In this document: in pieces, positions 32,164 to 39,748 of the stretch | Layout: each line of letters opens with the position of its first letter | How positions within the stretch are numbered: the first letter of the stretch is position 1 | Assembly: GCA_030447525.1 (NCBI GenBank) | Contig: JAUJOR010000026.1 | Coordinates: 1-47,293, forward strand | DNA: 47,293 nt | DNA from: Chloroflexota bacterium | GTDB lineage: Bacteria > Chloroflexota > UBA11872 > UBA12225 | Reading direction: 5' to 3' | Program-made: the position numbers and the translations under genes | Notes under the pieces: generated by a model | What the model was told of the DNA's origin: nothing | Databases searched by the model: none | Seen by the model: the letters and a program-made list of their open reading frames with translations, nothing else

Positions 32164-33417
32164 CTACGAGGATGCGGCTCTCGCGCCTCCCTGCGGGGCG
32201 CGGGTCGGTAAAGCAAAGTAGCGCCGGGCGACGGCGACGTACCAGGCCACGCCGTAGGTCAGGCAGGCGGGGTCGAGCACAAACCGGGGGCTGTGCCCGC
32301 CCACCCGCTCGTCCGGGGGCACCTCCGGGGTGCCGGCGCCGATGGTGGCGAAGCAGCCCGGCACCCGCTGCAGATAGCGCCCAAAGTCCTCACCGCCCAT
32401 CCCGGCCTCGGCCGGCTGAATGCGGCCCTCGCCGACCACGTCGGCCGCCGCCTGGGTGGCCAGGGCGGACATCTGCGGGTCGTTGACCAGGACGTCGTAC
32501 CCGCGGCGGTAGACCACGTCTGCCGACGCGCCGAACGCGGCGCAGATCCCAGCGGCGATGGTCTGGATACGCCCCGGCATCTGCTCACGGACGTCTTCGT
32601 CCAGCGTCCGCACGGTGCCCCGCAGGGTGACCTCTTCCGGGATGACGTTCTCCTTTGTACCGCCTTCGATCACTCCCACCGTGAGGACGGCCGCCTGGCG
32701 CGGGGCGATCTGCCGGCTGACGATCCCCTGCAGGGCCACGACCACGTGGGCGGCCACGAGGATAGGATCCACCGTGCGGTGGGGCCAGGCGGCGTGGCCC
32801 CCTCTCCCGCCGATGGTGATGCGAAAGCCGTCCGAGGCGGCGTTGCGTGGCCCGGCGGCGATGCTGAACGTCCCCGCGTCACGCGTGCCCTGGTGCAGGC
32901 CGAAGATGGCCCCCACCGGGGGATCATCCAGCACGCCGGCCTCGATCATCCCCTGCGCCCCACCGGGCGGCACCTCCTCGGCCGGTTGAAAGATGAGCAC
33001 CACCGGCCCGGGAAATGCCCGGCGCTCGTCCTCCGCCTTCAAGGCGGCGGCGGCCCCAAGGAGCATGGCCGTGTGGGCGTCATGGCCACAGGCGTGCATC
33101 ACCCCCGGACGCTCGCTGGTGTAGGGGAGACCGTTGGCCTCGGTAAGGGGCAATGCATCGAGGTCGGCGCGCAAGGCCAGGGCCGCGCCGGACCGGTCCC
33201 GTCCTAAGACGGCGACGACGCCGTGTAGGGGCTCACCCGATGGACCCACGCCTATCCCTTCTCGTGGTGAGTACCCCAGGGAGCGCAAGGTGGCGGCAAC
33301 GAACCCGGCCGTCTTCCGCTCCTGGAAGCTCAGCTCGGGGTGCCGGTGCAGCCAGAAGAACCACTCCCGCACCCGCGCGGCCAAGTGCGGGTCAACGCCG
33401 GGGGGCAGGTTAGCCAT
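32164..33417 (-). CDS. M20-family amidohydrolase (aminoacylase/hippurate hydrolase type)
   Basis: Zinc-dependent hydrolase of the M20D group, 417 residues, which releases amino acids or related amines from N-acyl compounds. The metal-binding motifs are present: LRADLDALP, HACGHDAHTAML, IFQPAEEVPPGGAQ (catalytic Glu-Glu) and the late GGEDFGRYL. The dimerisation domain contains GGRGGHAAWPH, also typical. The chosen ATG overlaps the stop of the upstream 499-residue gene by 8 bases (ATGGCTAA), so the two are translationally coupled; an in-frame ATG at 33438 is an alternative. The C45 acyltransferase gene converges from the other side, so amide-bond enzymes cluster here. Confidence 0.92.
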   Translation of the reverse strand: MANLPPGVDPHLAARVREWFFWLHRHPELSFQERKTAGFVAATLRSLGYSPREGIGVGPSGEPLHGVVAVLGRDRSGAALALRADLDALPLTEANGLPYTSERPGVMHACGHDAHTAMLLGAAAALKAEDERRAFPGPVVLIFQPAEEVPPGGAQGMIEAGVLDDPPVGAIFGLHQGTRDAGTFSIAAGPRNAASDGFRITIGGRGGHAAWPHRTVDPILVAAHVVVALQGIVSRQIAPRQAAVLTVGVIEGGTKENVIPEEVTLRGTVRTLDEDVREQMPGRIQTIAAGICAAFGASADVVYRRGYDVLVNDPQMSALATQAAADVVGEGRIQPAEAGMGGEDFGRYLQRVPGCFATIGAGTPEVPPDERVGGHSPRFVLDPACLTYGVAWYVAVARRYFALPTRAPQGGARAASS

Positions 33418-34909
33418 CCGGGAGGATGTAGCGTCCATACAGGCCCTGACCCGCCCGCCAGGAGGAGCCGCAGTAGTCACTGATCACCGACCATTCGGCG
33501 CTGGTCAGGTGGCCGTGATTATGGTAGAGGAAGTGGCGCGCCCCACCCTCCTTGGCCGCCAGGAGCAGCCTTCGTAGATCGCCCGCTGTCACCGGGTCGC
33601 CCCCATGGGGGCGCCGCCCGCTGTCCACCCAGGGGAGCACCTTCCAAGGATAGCCGTCCGCGGCGGCGATCGCGCGGCGCACCTCGGTGCTCAGCAGGTC
33701 GCGGAAAAAGGCGTCCGGAAAGCCCCGTTCGAGCTCGCGCAGGGTGGTCACCGTCTGTCCCGGCGCGGCGTTAGGCTCGGCGCTGGGGAGCGCGATCCCC
33801 AACAGGGCCCGTACGGCGACAAAGGCCTCCGGCTCCCACAGCCCCGGATTCCAGTCCATCAGCGTTTCCACGTACCGCGCCACGGTACCGTAGAAGCCGT
33901 CGACGCCCCGGTGCCAGATGTACAGCTTGGGGAGGATGAGGTCGAACATGGGGGCGGTGGCCGGAAAGTCATAGCCACACAGCGGGGCAAAGGCCGGTGC
34001 GCGGGGGCCGATGGCCAGCCTGACTTGCCGCCCGCGCGCCCGAGTGAGGGCCTCCGTGAGGCTGTAGACGTGCTTGTAGAAAGCGGTCAGGGCGCGGGTA
34101 CGAAAGGTGAACCAGGAGACGATCCCGGGATCGTGCCCAATCAGGGAGAGGCCGGCGAAGAGCCCGCCGCCGGCGTTGAGCGTGGCCACCTCCCGTGACA
34201 GCTTGTGCAGGCGCTGCGAGAGCCGGTCCTTGGCGGCGACGAGTCGGCCGTAGTCGAAGCCGAGAGCCTGCGCGGCCGGCTCGACCGGGGGTGGGAGGTC
34301 CTCGAAGAGATTGGAGCGATGGCCGGGGGCGATCTCATAGCCCCATTCCGGGCCGTCGAGGAGTACCCCATCGGCCTGTGGGAACTGACTGATGGTATCT
34401 TCCAGGCGGGCGAGATAGGCGCGCCGCCGCCCCTCATCGGTGATCAGGGGGCCGCCGGCGCCCGGGGCGCCCGGCGCCGGCGGGCCGGCGCCGGCCCCCG
34501 GCTCGAAGAGGTAGATCGTCCAGCCCCGGCGCCGCGCGCTTTCCAGGAGCTGCACCAGGCGCTCGCGGCGCTGCGGCAACAGCTGCACGGGGTCCGGCGG
34601 GGGCTCCACTCCCCAGCGCCGGTACACCGTGTGATTGGGGGCAAAAGCCCACGCCGCGTCCGCGCGCTCCCCACCCCAGCTCCCCACGGCTGGCCCCAAC
34701 GGGGAGCTGAGGGCCGCCGGCCCCTCCGTTGGGCCGCTCCCGCCGTCCGCCGGCGGGGGGGCATCCGGATAGTCCGGGAGAAAGGCCAGCCGGCCGACCA
34801 CGAGCCCGCGCACGCCCCCTGACTGCCAGGCGTCGAGGATGCGTTCAGGGTCGGAGAGCACCGGCTCCAGGGGCTGTCCAATGCGCATCCATGCTTCCAG
34901 CTCCGCCAT
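33410..34909 (-). CDS. Unrecognised 499-residue protein, possible TIM-barrel glycosidase-like fold
   Basis: I do not recognise the family. The start is well supported by AAAGGAG five bases before the ATG. There is no signal peptide, so it is cytoplasmic. Alternating strands and helices with motifs such as GVRGLVVGRLAFLPDY, ADGVLLDGPEWGYEIAPG, FDLILPKLYIWHRGVDGFYG, VLPWVDSGRR and ARHFLYHNHGHLTSAEW suggest a (beta/alpha)8 barrel with acidic residues at strand ends, as in several glycoside-hydrolase-like families. Gly/Ala/Pro-rich inserts occur at about 50-80 and 148-162. Its stop overlaps the M20 amidohydrolase start by 8 bases, so both probably act on the same compound class. Function unknown. 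Confidence 0.75.
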   Translation of the reverse strand: MAELEAWMRIGQPLEPVLSDPERILDAWQSGGVRGLVVGRLAFLPDYPDAPPPADGGSGPTEGPAALSSPLGPAVGSWGGERADAAWAFAPNHTVYRRWGVEPPPDPVQLLPQRRERLVQLLESARRRGWTIYLFEPGAGAGPPAPGAPGAGGPLITDEGRRRAYLARLEDTISQFPQADGVLLDGPEWGYEIAPGHRSNLFEDLPPPVEPAAQALGFDYGRLVAAKDRLSQRLHKLSREVATLNAGGGLFAGLSLIGHDPGIVSWFTFRTRALTAFYKHVYSLTEALTRARGRQVRLAIGPRAPAFAPLCGYDFPATAPMFDLILPKLYIWHRGVDGFYGTVARYVETLMDWNPGLWEPEAFVAVRALLGIALPSAEPNAAPGQTVTTLRELERGFPDAFFRDLLSTEVRRAIAAADGYPWKVLPWVDSGRRPHGGDPVTAGDLRRLLLAAKEGGARHFLYHNHGHLTSAEWSVISDYCGSSWRAGQGLYGRYILPDG

Positions 34910-35061
34910 CAGCGCTCCTTTGACCCCAGTGGACGCTTCCCGGTAGATCGCGACGGCCTGTCACCACACCCTTGCCCTGGAGCGAGCGGCGGCGTGGTCG
35001 AGCATAACTGCTCTCTCATCGCTGGCGCCGGTGACGCTAGAGTCAGTCAAGTTGGCGCCGG

Positions 35062-36114
35062 TCACTCCGGAGCCGGTGACTCTTGACCCATGGCGCGAAC
35101 AGAAAGGCGCATCGTTCCCCGCCAGCTCTCGCCCGGGGGCAGGACGACGACGCCACTGTCTTCGACGCCGGCGGCCAAGAGGTTGAAGGCGTTTGGCGGG
35201 CAGGTCCAGGGCTCGAAGCACACCCCGGGACGTCCGGCCGGGGTGTACACGACCACCGTGCCGAAGGAGTCGCTGCACTCCATTACCAGGGCCAGGCCGG
35301 CGGCCGGATCGAGCACGGCGCATTCCACCCAGCCCCCGCTGGCCACCAGGTCGGTGAAGCCCCCATCGTACCGGCGCCGCTCCAGCGGTCGTGGCCGGCG
35401 GAGGTCCTCCGCATCGCCGACCGGCTCGGTCACGTCGTCTCGCGTCAAGGGGGCATCAAGGGTCAGGGCGCCAATACGGCCCAGGTTCCAGCGCCGGGCG
35501 GCGGGCACGGTGACGCGACAGTCCTCTCGCCTCCCACCAGGAGCGATAGGGATACGGAAGTAGGGATGGGCCCCGAAGCCAAACGGCAGCGGCCCCTCTC
35601 CCGTGTTCTGGACGGCAACGTCCAGGGTGAGCCCCCGGGCATCCAGGCGGTAGGTGGCAGTGAGACGGTAGGGGAACGGGTAGCCCTCTAACGTCTCCGG
35701 GTGGTCGTCGGAGGAGATAGTGCACTGCAGCAGTGCATGGGCGTCGGTGGCCTCGCTGGCGGCGACGTGAAAGGGACGCGTCTTGACGAAGCCGTGCCCG
35801 GCGTTGCCGTTCATGTCCTGCACGGGGAGGCGGTAGCGCCGCCCGGCGAAGATGTACTCCCCGGCCGGGATGCGCCCCGGCCAGGGGAAGAGGAGCGGAA
35901 CGCCCCACCAGGATGGCTGCTGCCGCACCTGCTCCAGCGCCTCCGGGGCCAGGATCACCTCCACGCCCCGTCCATCTGGGGCGGCCAGGCGCGCGGCCAG
36001 GCAGTTGTTACCCCCTGCCGGCCAGACGCGCGCGCTGGCCGGCCCGGCGCTGTCCCGCAGCACCATCAGGGTCTCGCCCTCACGCGTCTCAGGGGCCACC
36101 GCGTATCGGCTCAT
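35062..36114 (-). CDS. Aldose 1-epimerase family protein (GalM-like)
   Basis: A 350-residue beta-sandwich sugar mutarotase-like protein. Typical elements: WPAGGNNCLAARL near the N-terminus, PWPGRIPAGEYIFAGRRY, NGNAGHGFVKTRPF with the first active-site His, GFGAHPYFRIP with the second His, and the catalytic Glu in CFEPWTCPPNAFN. The family interconverts alpha and beta anomers of sugars, and some members act on sugar phosphates or nucleotide sugars. Start after GAGAGAGAAG. It is divergent from the MFS exporter with a 298-base spacer. Downstream (34910-35061) there are only short direct repeats of TGGCGCCGGT and no gene. Confidence 0.9.
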   Translation of the reverse strand: MSRYAVAPETREGETLMVLRDSAGPASARVWPAGGNNCLAARLAAPDGRGVEVILAPEALEQVRQQPSWWGVPLLFPWPGRIPAGEYIFAGRRYRLPVQDMNGNAGHGFVKTRPFHVAASEATDAHALLQCTISSDDHPETLEGYPFPYRLTATYRLDARGLTLDVAVQNTGEGPLPFGFGAHPYFRIPIAPGGRREDCRVTVPAARRWNLGRIGALTLDAPLTRDDVTEPVGDAEDLRRPRPLERRRYDGGFTDLVASGGWVECAVLDPAAGLALVMECSDSFGTVVVYTPAGRPGVCFEPWTCPPNAFNLLAAGVEDSGVVVLPPGESWRGTMRLSVRAMGQESPAPE

Positions 36115-36412
36115 CTTCTCTCTCGAAACCTTCCATCCTGGGCTGAAGCACGGTCACCGCTCGGCTGGGGGGGCGCTTCACGGCGGGACACCCCCCCAGG
36201 CGCCGGCCGACACCGCCCTGCTGCCCCTTGTTGTACCGCGCCCGTCCCCACTCCAGCGCCCCCGCCGGGCGGCCATGGCGTCTGGAGCAGGGCGCTGTTG
36301 GGGCCAGGCATCCCCGCCCGGCGTCGATGTCCCACGTGCATCGGGTCAGCGCTGGGACGCCGACGGCAGACGATTGTAGTCATGGTCCAACGGGTCCTAC
36401 AATGGCGGGGAT
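36115..36412. other. Divergent spacer, epimerase / MFS gene
   Basis: These 298 bases hold no convincing gene. The only clear signal is the promoter-like inverted repeat just before the MFS start. The rest is GC-rich with no repeat or hairpin of note. Confidence 0.4.
36373..36403 (+). promoter_or_regulatory. Promoter with inverted repeat before MFS gene
   Basis: ATTGTAG (36373-36379) and CTACAAT (36397-36403) form a perfect 7-bp inverted repeat with a 17-base loop. Read as a promoter, TTGTAG and TACAAT are -35 and -10 elements 18 bases apart. The start point would fall at about 36410, next to the GTG at 36413, so the transcript would be leaderless or nearly so. Confidence 0.5.
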
Positions 36413-37753
36413 GTGAGCTTGACGCCGTCCGCCGCCGACGTCGCCGCCAGCCAGGCCCGCAGGGTACCCGGCGAGGAGGCGGTGGACCGCGGGGCGGGTG
36501 CCCCCGGCGATGCGAGGGCCGAATCGGAGGCATCGGCCCCGACGCCCCGGCAGGGGACGTTCGAATCCCTCAGGGTGCGAGACTACCGGCTGCTGTTTCA
36601 GGGCAGCACCGTGACCTCGATCGGTTTCTGGATGCAGCAGGTGGCCCTGGGCTGGCTGGTACTCGACCTGACGAACTCTCCCTTCTACCTGGGCCTGGCT
36701 TCATTCGCACGGTCATTCCCCATGCTGGTGGTCTCGCCGTTCGGTGGGGTGCTGGCCGACCGCCTCAACCGGCGCTTCCTGATCCTCTCCACGCAGGTCA
36801 GCCAGCTTATCCTCACTGCCATCTTGGCGGTCCTGGTGTTCACCGGCGTCGTCACTATCGGACACGTCCTGATCGCGTCGCTCCTGATGGGCGTAGCCAT
36901 GTCCGTCCACGTCCCCGCCCGTCAGGCGCTGATCCCGGCCCTCGTCGGACGGCAGCGTCTGGGCAACGCCCTGGCCCTGTACTCTATGAGCCTGAACGCC
37001 AGCCGGATCATTGGCCCCTCGATGGCCGGTGCGGTGATGGGCTGGGCAGGAGTGGCGGGCTGCCTGGCCTTGCAAAGCGCCGGCTATGCCTGGGCTGTGG
37101 CCAACGTGCTGCAGATCCACTACGGCGACCGGCAGTCGTCACGACGGGCGGGCTCAACCGTGCTGCAGAATCTCATCGCCGGGTTCCGCTACTGTTACCA
37201 CACCAAGGCCATCTTCACGCAGCTCTTGATCGCCGCCGTGCCGACGATCTTTGCCTACCCCTACATCAACTTCCTGCCGTCGTTCGCGCGTGACTACTAC
37301 CGCATCGGGCCGGAGGGTCTGGGGCTGCTCATGACCGGCATGGGTCTCGGCGCCCTGGCCGGCTCGTTCGGCCTGGCCTCACGCCGGCAGATCCGGCGCA
37401 AGAGCCTGGTGACGGTGATCTGCGCTGCCTTATTCGGGCTCTTCCTCTGTCTCTTCGCCCTCGCGCCGTGGCTGCCCCTGGCCCTCGTCTTTCTTGCCCT
37501 TGCTGGGGCGAGCAGCTCGATCTACATGACCTTGAACGGGACGATCTTGCAGGAGATCTGTCCGGACGAGTACCGCGGCCGGGTGAGCAGCGTGTACATG
37601 GTCACCTGGGGGATGATGCCCCTGGGGGCCGTGCCGGCCGGCGCCCTGGCGGAAGTCTACGGGGCGCCGCTGACGGTATTCGTCGGTGGGGCGATCTGCC
37701 TCCTCTTCGCCGTGGGCATGCTCCTCTTGCGCCCCCAGCTGCGAGAAGTCTGA
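36413..37753 (+). CDS. MFS transporter (EntS/MFS_3-like exporter)
   Basis: A 446-residue major facilitator with about 12 hydrophobic helices after a disordered, acidic/Pro-rich N-terminus of about 50 residues. The first membrane part starts FESLRVRDYRLLFQGSTVTS, and GGVLADRLNRRFLIL is the family loop-2 motif (G-x-x-x-D-R-x-x-R-R). This pattern (FxxLRxRDYRLLF) is typical of the EntS/MFS_3 exporter group for siderophores, antibiotics or other small molecules. Start at GTG. A tandem ATG two bases earlier leads directly into a stop (ATGTGA). Divergent from the aldose epimerase gene. Confidence 0.9.
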   Translation: MSLTPSAADVAASQARRVPGEEAVDRGAGAPGDARAESEASAPTPRQGTFESLRVRDYRLLFQGSTVTSIGFWMQQVALGWLVLDLTNSPFYLGLASFARSFPMLVVSPFGGVLADRLNRRFLILSTQVSQLILTAILAVLVFTGVVTIGHVLIASLLMGVAMSVHVPARQALIPALVGRQRLGNALALYSMSLNASRIIGPSMAGAVMGWAGVAGCLALQSAGYAWAVANVLQIHYGDRQSSRRAGSTVLQNLIAGFRYCYHTKAIFTQLLIAAVPTIFAYPYINFLPSFARDYYRIGPEGLGLLMTGMGLGALAGSFGLASRRQIRRKSLVTVICAALFGLFLCLFALAPWLPLALVFLALAGASSSIYMTLNGTILQEICPDEYRGRVSSVYMVTWGMMPLGAVPAGALAEVYGAPLTVFVGGAICLLFAVGMLLLRPQLREV

Positions 37754-37896
37754 AGTCGCAAGTCCCACGCCCGGGGCCCGAGGGCGCAGCGCAGTGCCAG
37801 CGGAGGGCGTCGGGCAAGCGGATCTGTCCCTGCCTGCGCTGCAGACGTGCCGAGTAGGTGGTGGAGACCGCACCACATCGAAGGTCTCCCGCAGGC

Positions 37897-37990
37897 GACT
37901 TCGCTAGCGGGCCAACCCGCATATAGCTGGTGCTCGCACCAGATCAGATCATGGCCAGTTAAATGCAGCGTGAGCCATTAGGGGAGGGCG
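37897..37990. repeat. 94-bp repeat, copy A (3' end of VOC gene)
   Basis: About 81% identical over its length to copy B at 38955-39048, in the same orientation. It contains a perfect stem CTGGTGC-TC-GCACCAG (37927-37942). It overlaps the last codons and stop of the minus-strand VOC gene, so as transcribed it is the 3' end of that gene. Confidence 0.8.
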
Positions 37991-38907
37991 ATGCGCAGGC
38001 CGTGGGCGCGGGCAGGAGTGACCCCCCTCCCGGCGCCGTCGGCCGTGCCGCGCTCTCGGAGGTAGTCCAGCGTCTCCTGGCGGTTGCGAGCCTGCAGGGC
38101 GATGGCCGTGGGGCGCGGGCCGGGGGGCAGGACGCGCCCGCCGCTGGGCGGGGCGATCAGCTCCAGGCGGATGCCGGCGAGGTCGAGCACAACGCCCCGA
38201 CCGGCAAGGCCGTCCGGGATACGGGGCCAGCCGAAGGCCTGCTGGTAGCACTTGGCGGCGAACTCGGGGTCGGCCACGAGCACCGAGACGCTCAGGAGCT
38301 CCTGCCAGCCCGCCGGGTGTGGGGCCAGGGCCCCGATCCTCTCCACTTCGGCGCTGCGCCCGGCATCCCCCCCCTCCCACTCGATGAGGAACGGCATGGG
38401 GGGCCAGATCGGCTTCGGCACCGGTTGACCGCGGTGAGGCAACGGGGGCGGCCGGCCAGAGGCGGCGATGACCGCCGGGGACTGCGTCCTAGGCGTGGAA
38501 TCCGGGGCCACCACTACCGAGCGCCAGCGGAGGGTGACACCGTGGGGCGTGATGCGCTCTCCGGACTCGATCTCCCCGTGTGGCACGTCGGCGCGGTCGA
38601 GGTGGTCAATGGCCGCCTCCAGGTCGTCGACGGCAACGGCGTAGGTCGGCGGGTTCTCCCCGGCGGTGGAGATCCACTCCTTGAGCCAGCTGACCTGGGG
38701 AACGGATGGGTCGCGCACCGCCAGGAGCTCCACATAGTGAATGCCGAAGTGGACGAGGGCGTTGTGCGTTCCGGCGGGATGCTCTCCGCCGGGGACGACG
38801 GTCAAGCCGAGCCCGGTGCGATACGTTTCGACGGCCTTGTGCAGGTCTTTGACGGCGACGACGATATGATCAAATCGCGCCGCCATCGCCGGTAGGGTCG
38901 CGCTCAT
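37978..38907 (-). CDS. VOC-family protein with two glyoxalase-like modules
   Basis: A 309-residue protein. The N-terminal module starts FDHIVVAVKDLHKAVETYRT and continues GLGLTVVPGGEHPAGTHNAL, the pattern of the Glyoxalase_3-like group. A second, weaker module covers about residues 195-290 (QELLSVSVLVADPEFAAKCY, then GVVLDLAGIRLELIAPP). The linker between them is Pro-rich. Metal ligands may be His14 and a Glu in HYVELLAV. Activity unknown. A consensus TATAAT lies 14 bases before the ATG, which implies a leader of about 8 bases. The gene is bracketed by the two 94-bp repeats. Confidence 0.82.
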   Translation of the reverse strand: MSATLPAMAARFDHIVVAVKDLHKAVETYRTGLGLTVVPGGEHPAGTHNALVHFGIHYVELLAVRDPSVPQVSWLKEWISTAGENPPTYAVAVDDLEAAIDHLDRADVPHGEIESGERITPHGVTLRWRSVVVAPDSTPRTQSPAVIAASGRPPPLPHRGQPVPKPIWPPMPFLIEWEGGDAGRSAEVERIGALAPHPAGWQELLSVSVLVADPEFAAKCYQQAFGWPRIPDGLAGRGVVLDLAGIRLELIAPPSGGRVLPPGPRPTAIALQARNRQETLDYLRERGTADGAGRGVTPARAHGLRIALP

Positions 38908-38921
38908 TCGTTCGAGCGCTG

Positions 38922-38927
38922 ATTATA
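38922..38927 (-). promoter_or_regulatory. Consensus -10 element of the VOC gene
   Basis: TATAAT on the minus strand, 14 bases before the VOC ATG at 38907. TTGACG lies only 13 bases upstream of it, too close for a normal -35 box, so the upstream element is unclear. Confidence 0.5.
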
Positions 38928-38954
38928 ACTTTCCGGCCGCCGTCAAACCCCCAA

Positions 38955-39048
38955 GACTTCAGCTAGTGGGTCAAACCGCATAGAAATGGTGCTCACACCA
39001 GATCAGGTCATCGCCAGTCTATTGCAGCGTGACCCACGAGGGGCGGCG
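38955..39048. repeat. 94-bp repeat, copy B (3' side of the peroxiredoxin gene)
   Basis: Second copy of the element. Here GTGGGTCA (about 38966-38973) and TGACCCAC (about 39029-39036) form an 8-bp inverted pair closing the element, with inner pairing GCATAGA / TCTATTGC and TGGTG / CACCA. It begins 52 bases past the stop of the minus-strand peroxiredoxin gene, so both copies sit just 3' of a minus-strand gene. Confidence 0.8.
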
Positions 39049-39099
39049 CACCCGGGCAGCGCCGCAGGAAGCCGGTGCGCCACCCGCCGGGAGTACGTC

Positions 39100-39558
39100 T
39101 TACGGCAGCGCCATGAGCAGCTCTTTGGCATGGCCCGCAGGGCTCACCTGGGGGAACACCCGCTCCACCCGGCCATCGGGCCCGATGATGACGGTGCTGC
39201 GGAGTATGCCCATGGTCGTCTGGCCATCCCGCACCCGCGGGCCCCATGCCCCGTAGGCCTCAGCGACCCGATGGTCGGTGTCCGCCAGGAGCGTAAAAGG
39301 GAGGTTGTTCTTGGCCTTGAAGGCGGCCTGGGCCTCTACTGTGTCCGGGCTGCAACCAAGGATGACGACGCCCTTGCGCTGGAACTCTGCGAAATCATCA
39401 CGGATTTCGATGGCTTCCGTTGTTCAGCCAGGGGTATCGGCGCGGGGGTAGAAGTACAACATGACACGCTGGTTGCGCAGGTCTGCCAGGGAGAGGGCGC
39501 TGCCGGCATCCGTCGTTGCGCTGAAGTCGGGTGCGGGATCGCCTGCTTCGAGGGGCAT
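39100..39558 (-). CDS. bcp: Selenoprotein peroxiredoxin, BCP/PrxQ type, Sec at residue 45 (in-frame UGA)
   Basis: Thiol/selenol peroxidase that reduces hydrogen and organic peroxides. Reading through one UGA gives 152 residues, the usual BCP length. The UGA (39426-39424) is codon 45, exactly the peroxidatic cysteine of BCP: YFYPRADTPG-UGA-TTEA. Before it lies GDPAPDFSATTDAGSALSLA. After it the frame continues without error through ILGCSPDTVEAQ, FTLLADTDHRVAEAYG, TTMGILRSTVIIGPDG to a normal stop. The ATG follows AAGGAGG by 6 bases. A SECIS-like hairpin sits just after the UGA. The usual second Cys at position 50 is Ile; Cys69 may replace it. Selenocysteine genes are not in the window. The alternative, a point-mutated pseudogene, is less likely given the exact position and the hairpin. 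Confidence 0.85.
39381..39418 (-). promoter_or_regulatory. Bacterial SECIS element of the peroxiredoxin gene
   Basis: Within the mRNA, CGAAAUC (39409-39403) and GAUUUCG (39396-39390) form a perfect 7-bp stem closing the 6-base loop CGUGAU, whose second base is G. The loop starts 22 bases after the UGA, inside the range of 16-37 known for bacterial SECIS elements. A lower GGAA/UUCC stem (39418-39415 with 39384-39381) closes a symmetric 5x5 internal loop. SelB with Sec-tRNA would bind here. Confidence 0.8.
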
Positions 39559-39748
39559 GCGTGGCCTCCTTGAGTACCTTCTTGGGCACAGTAGCGAGAG
39601 TAGGTGCCGGCGCTCGTCGTGCGACGGGCGTGGGGTGATTATGCACCCTGGGCGCCCCCGACAGGGCGCCGCGTAACGGTAGCCCCATCCGCGCTGCTAG
39701 AATGGGCGCCTCCCGGCGCCTCCTGGATTAGATCAATAGGGGTACGAT

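Noticed and set aside
34990..35075. Short direct repeats (TGGCGCCGGT) that encode VTG-rich text on the minus strand
   Set aside because: Only two or three imperfect units, no start codon with a ribosome binding site, and no link to a known repeat protein.
39100..39558. Peroxiredoxin gene as a pseudogene with a simple nonsense mutation
   Set aside because: The stop is UGA and not UAA/UAG, lies exactly at the catalytic Cys codon, is followed by a SECIS-like hairpin at the right distance, and the rest of the frame shows no decay.
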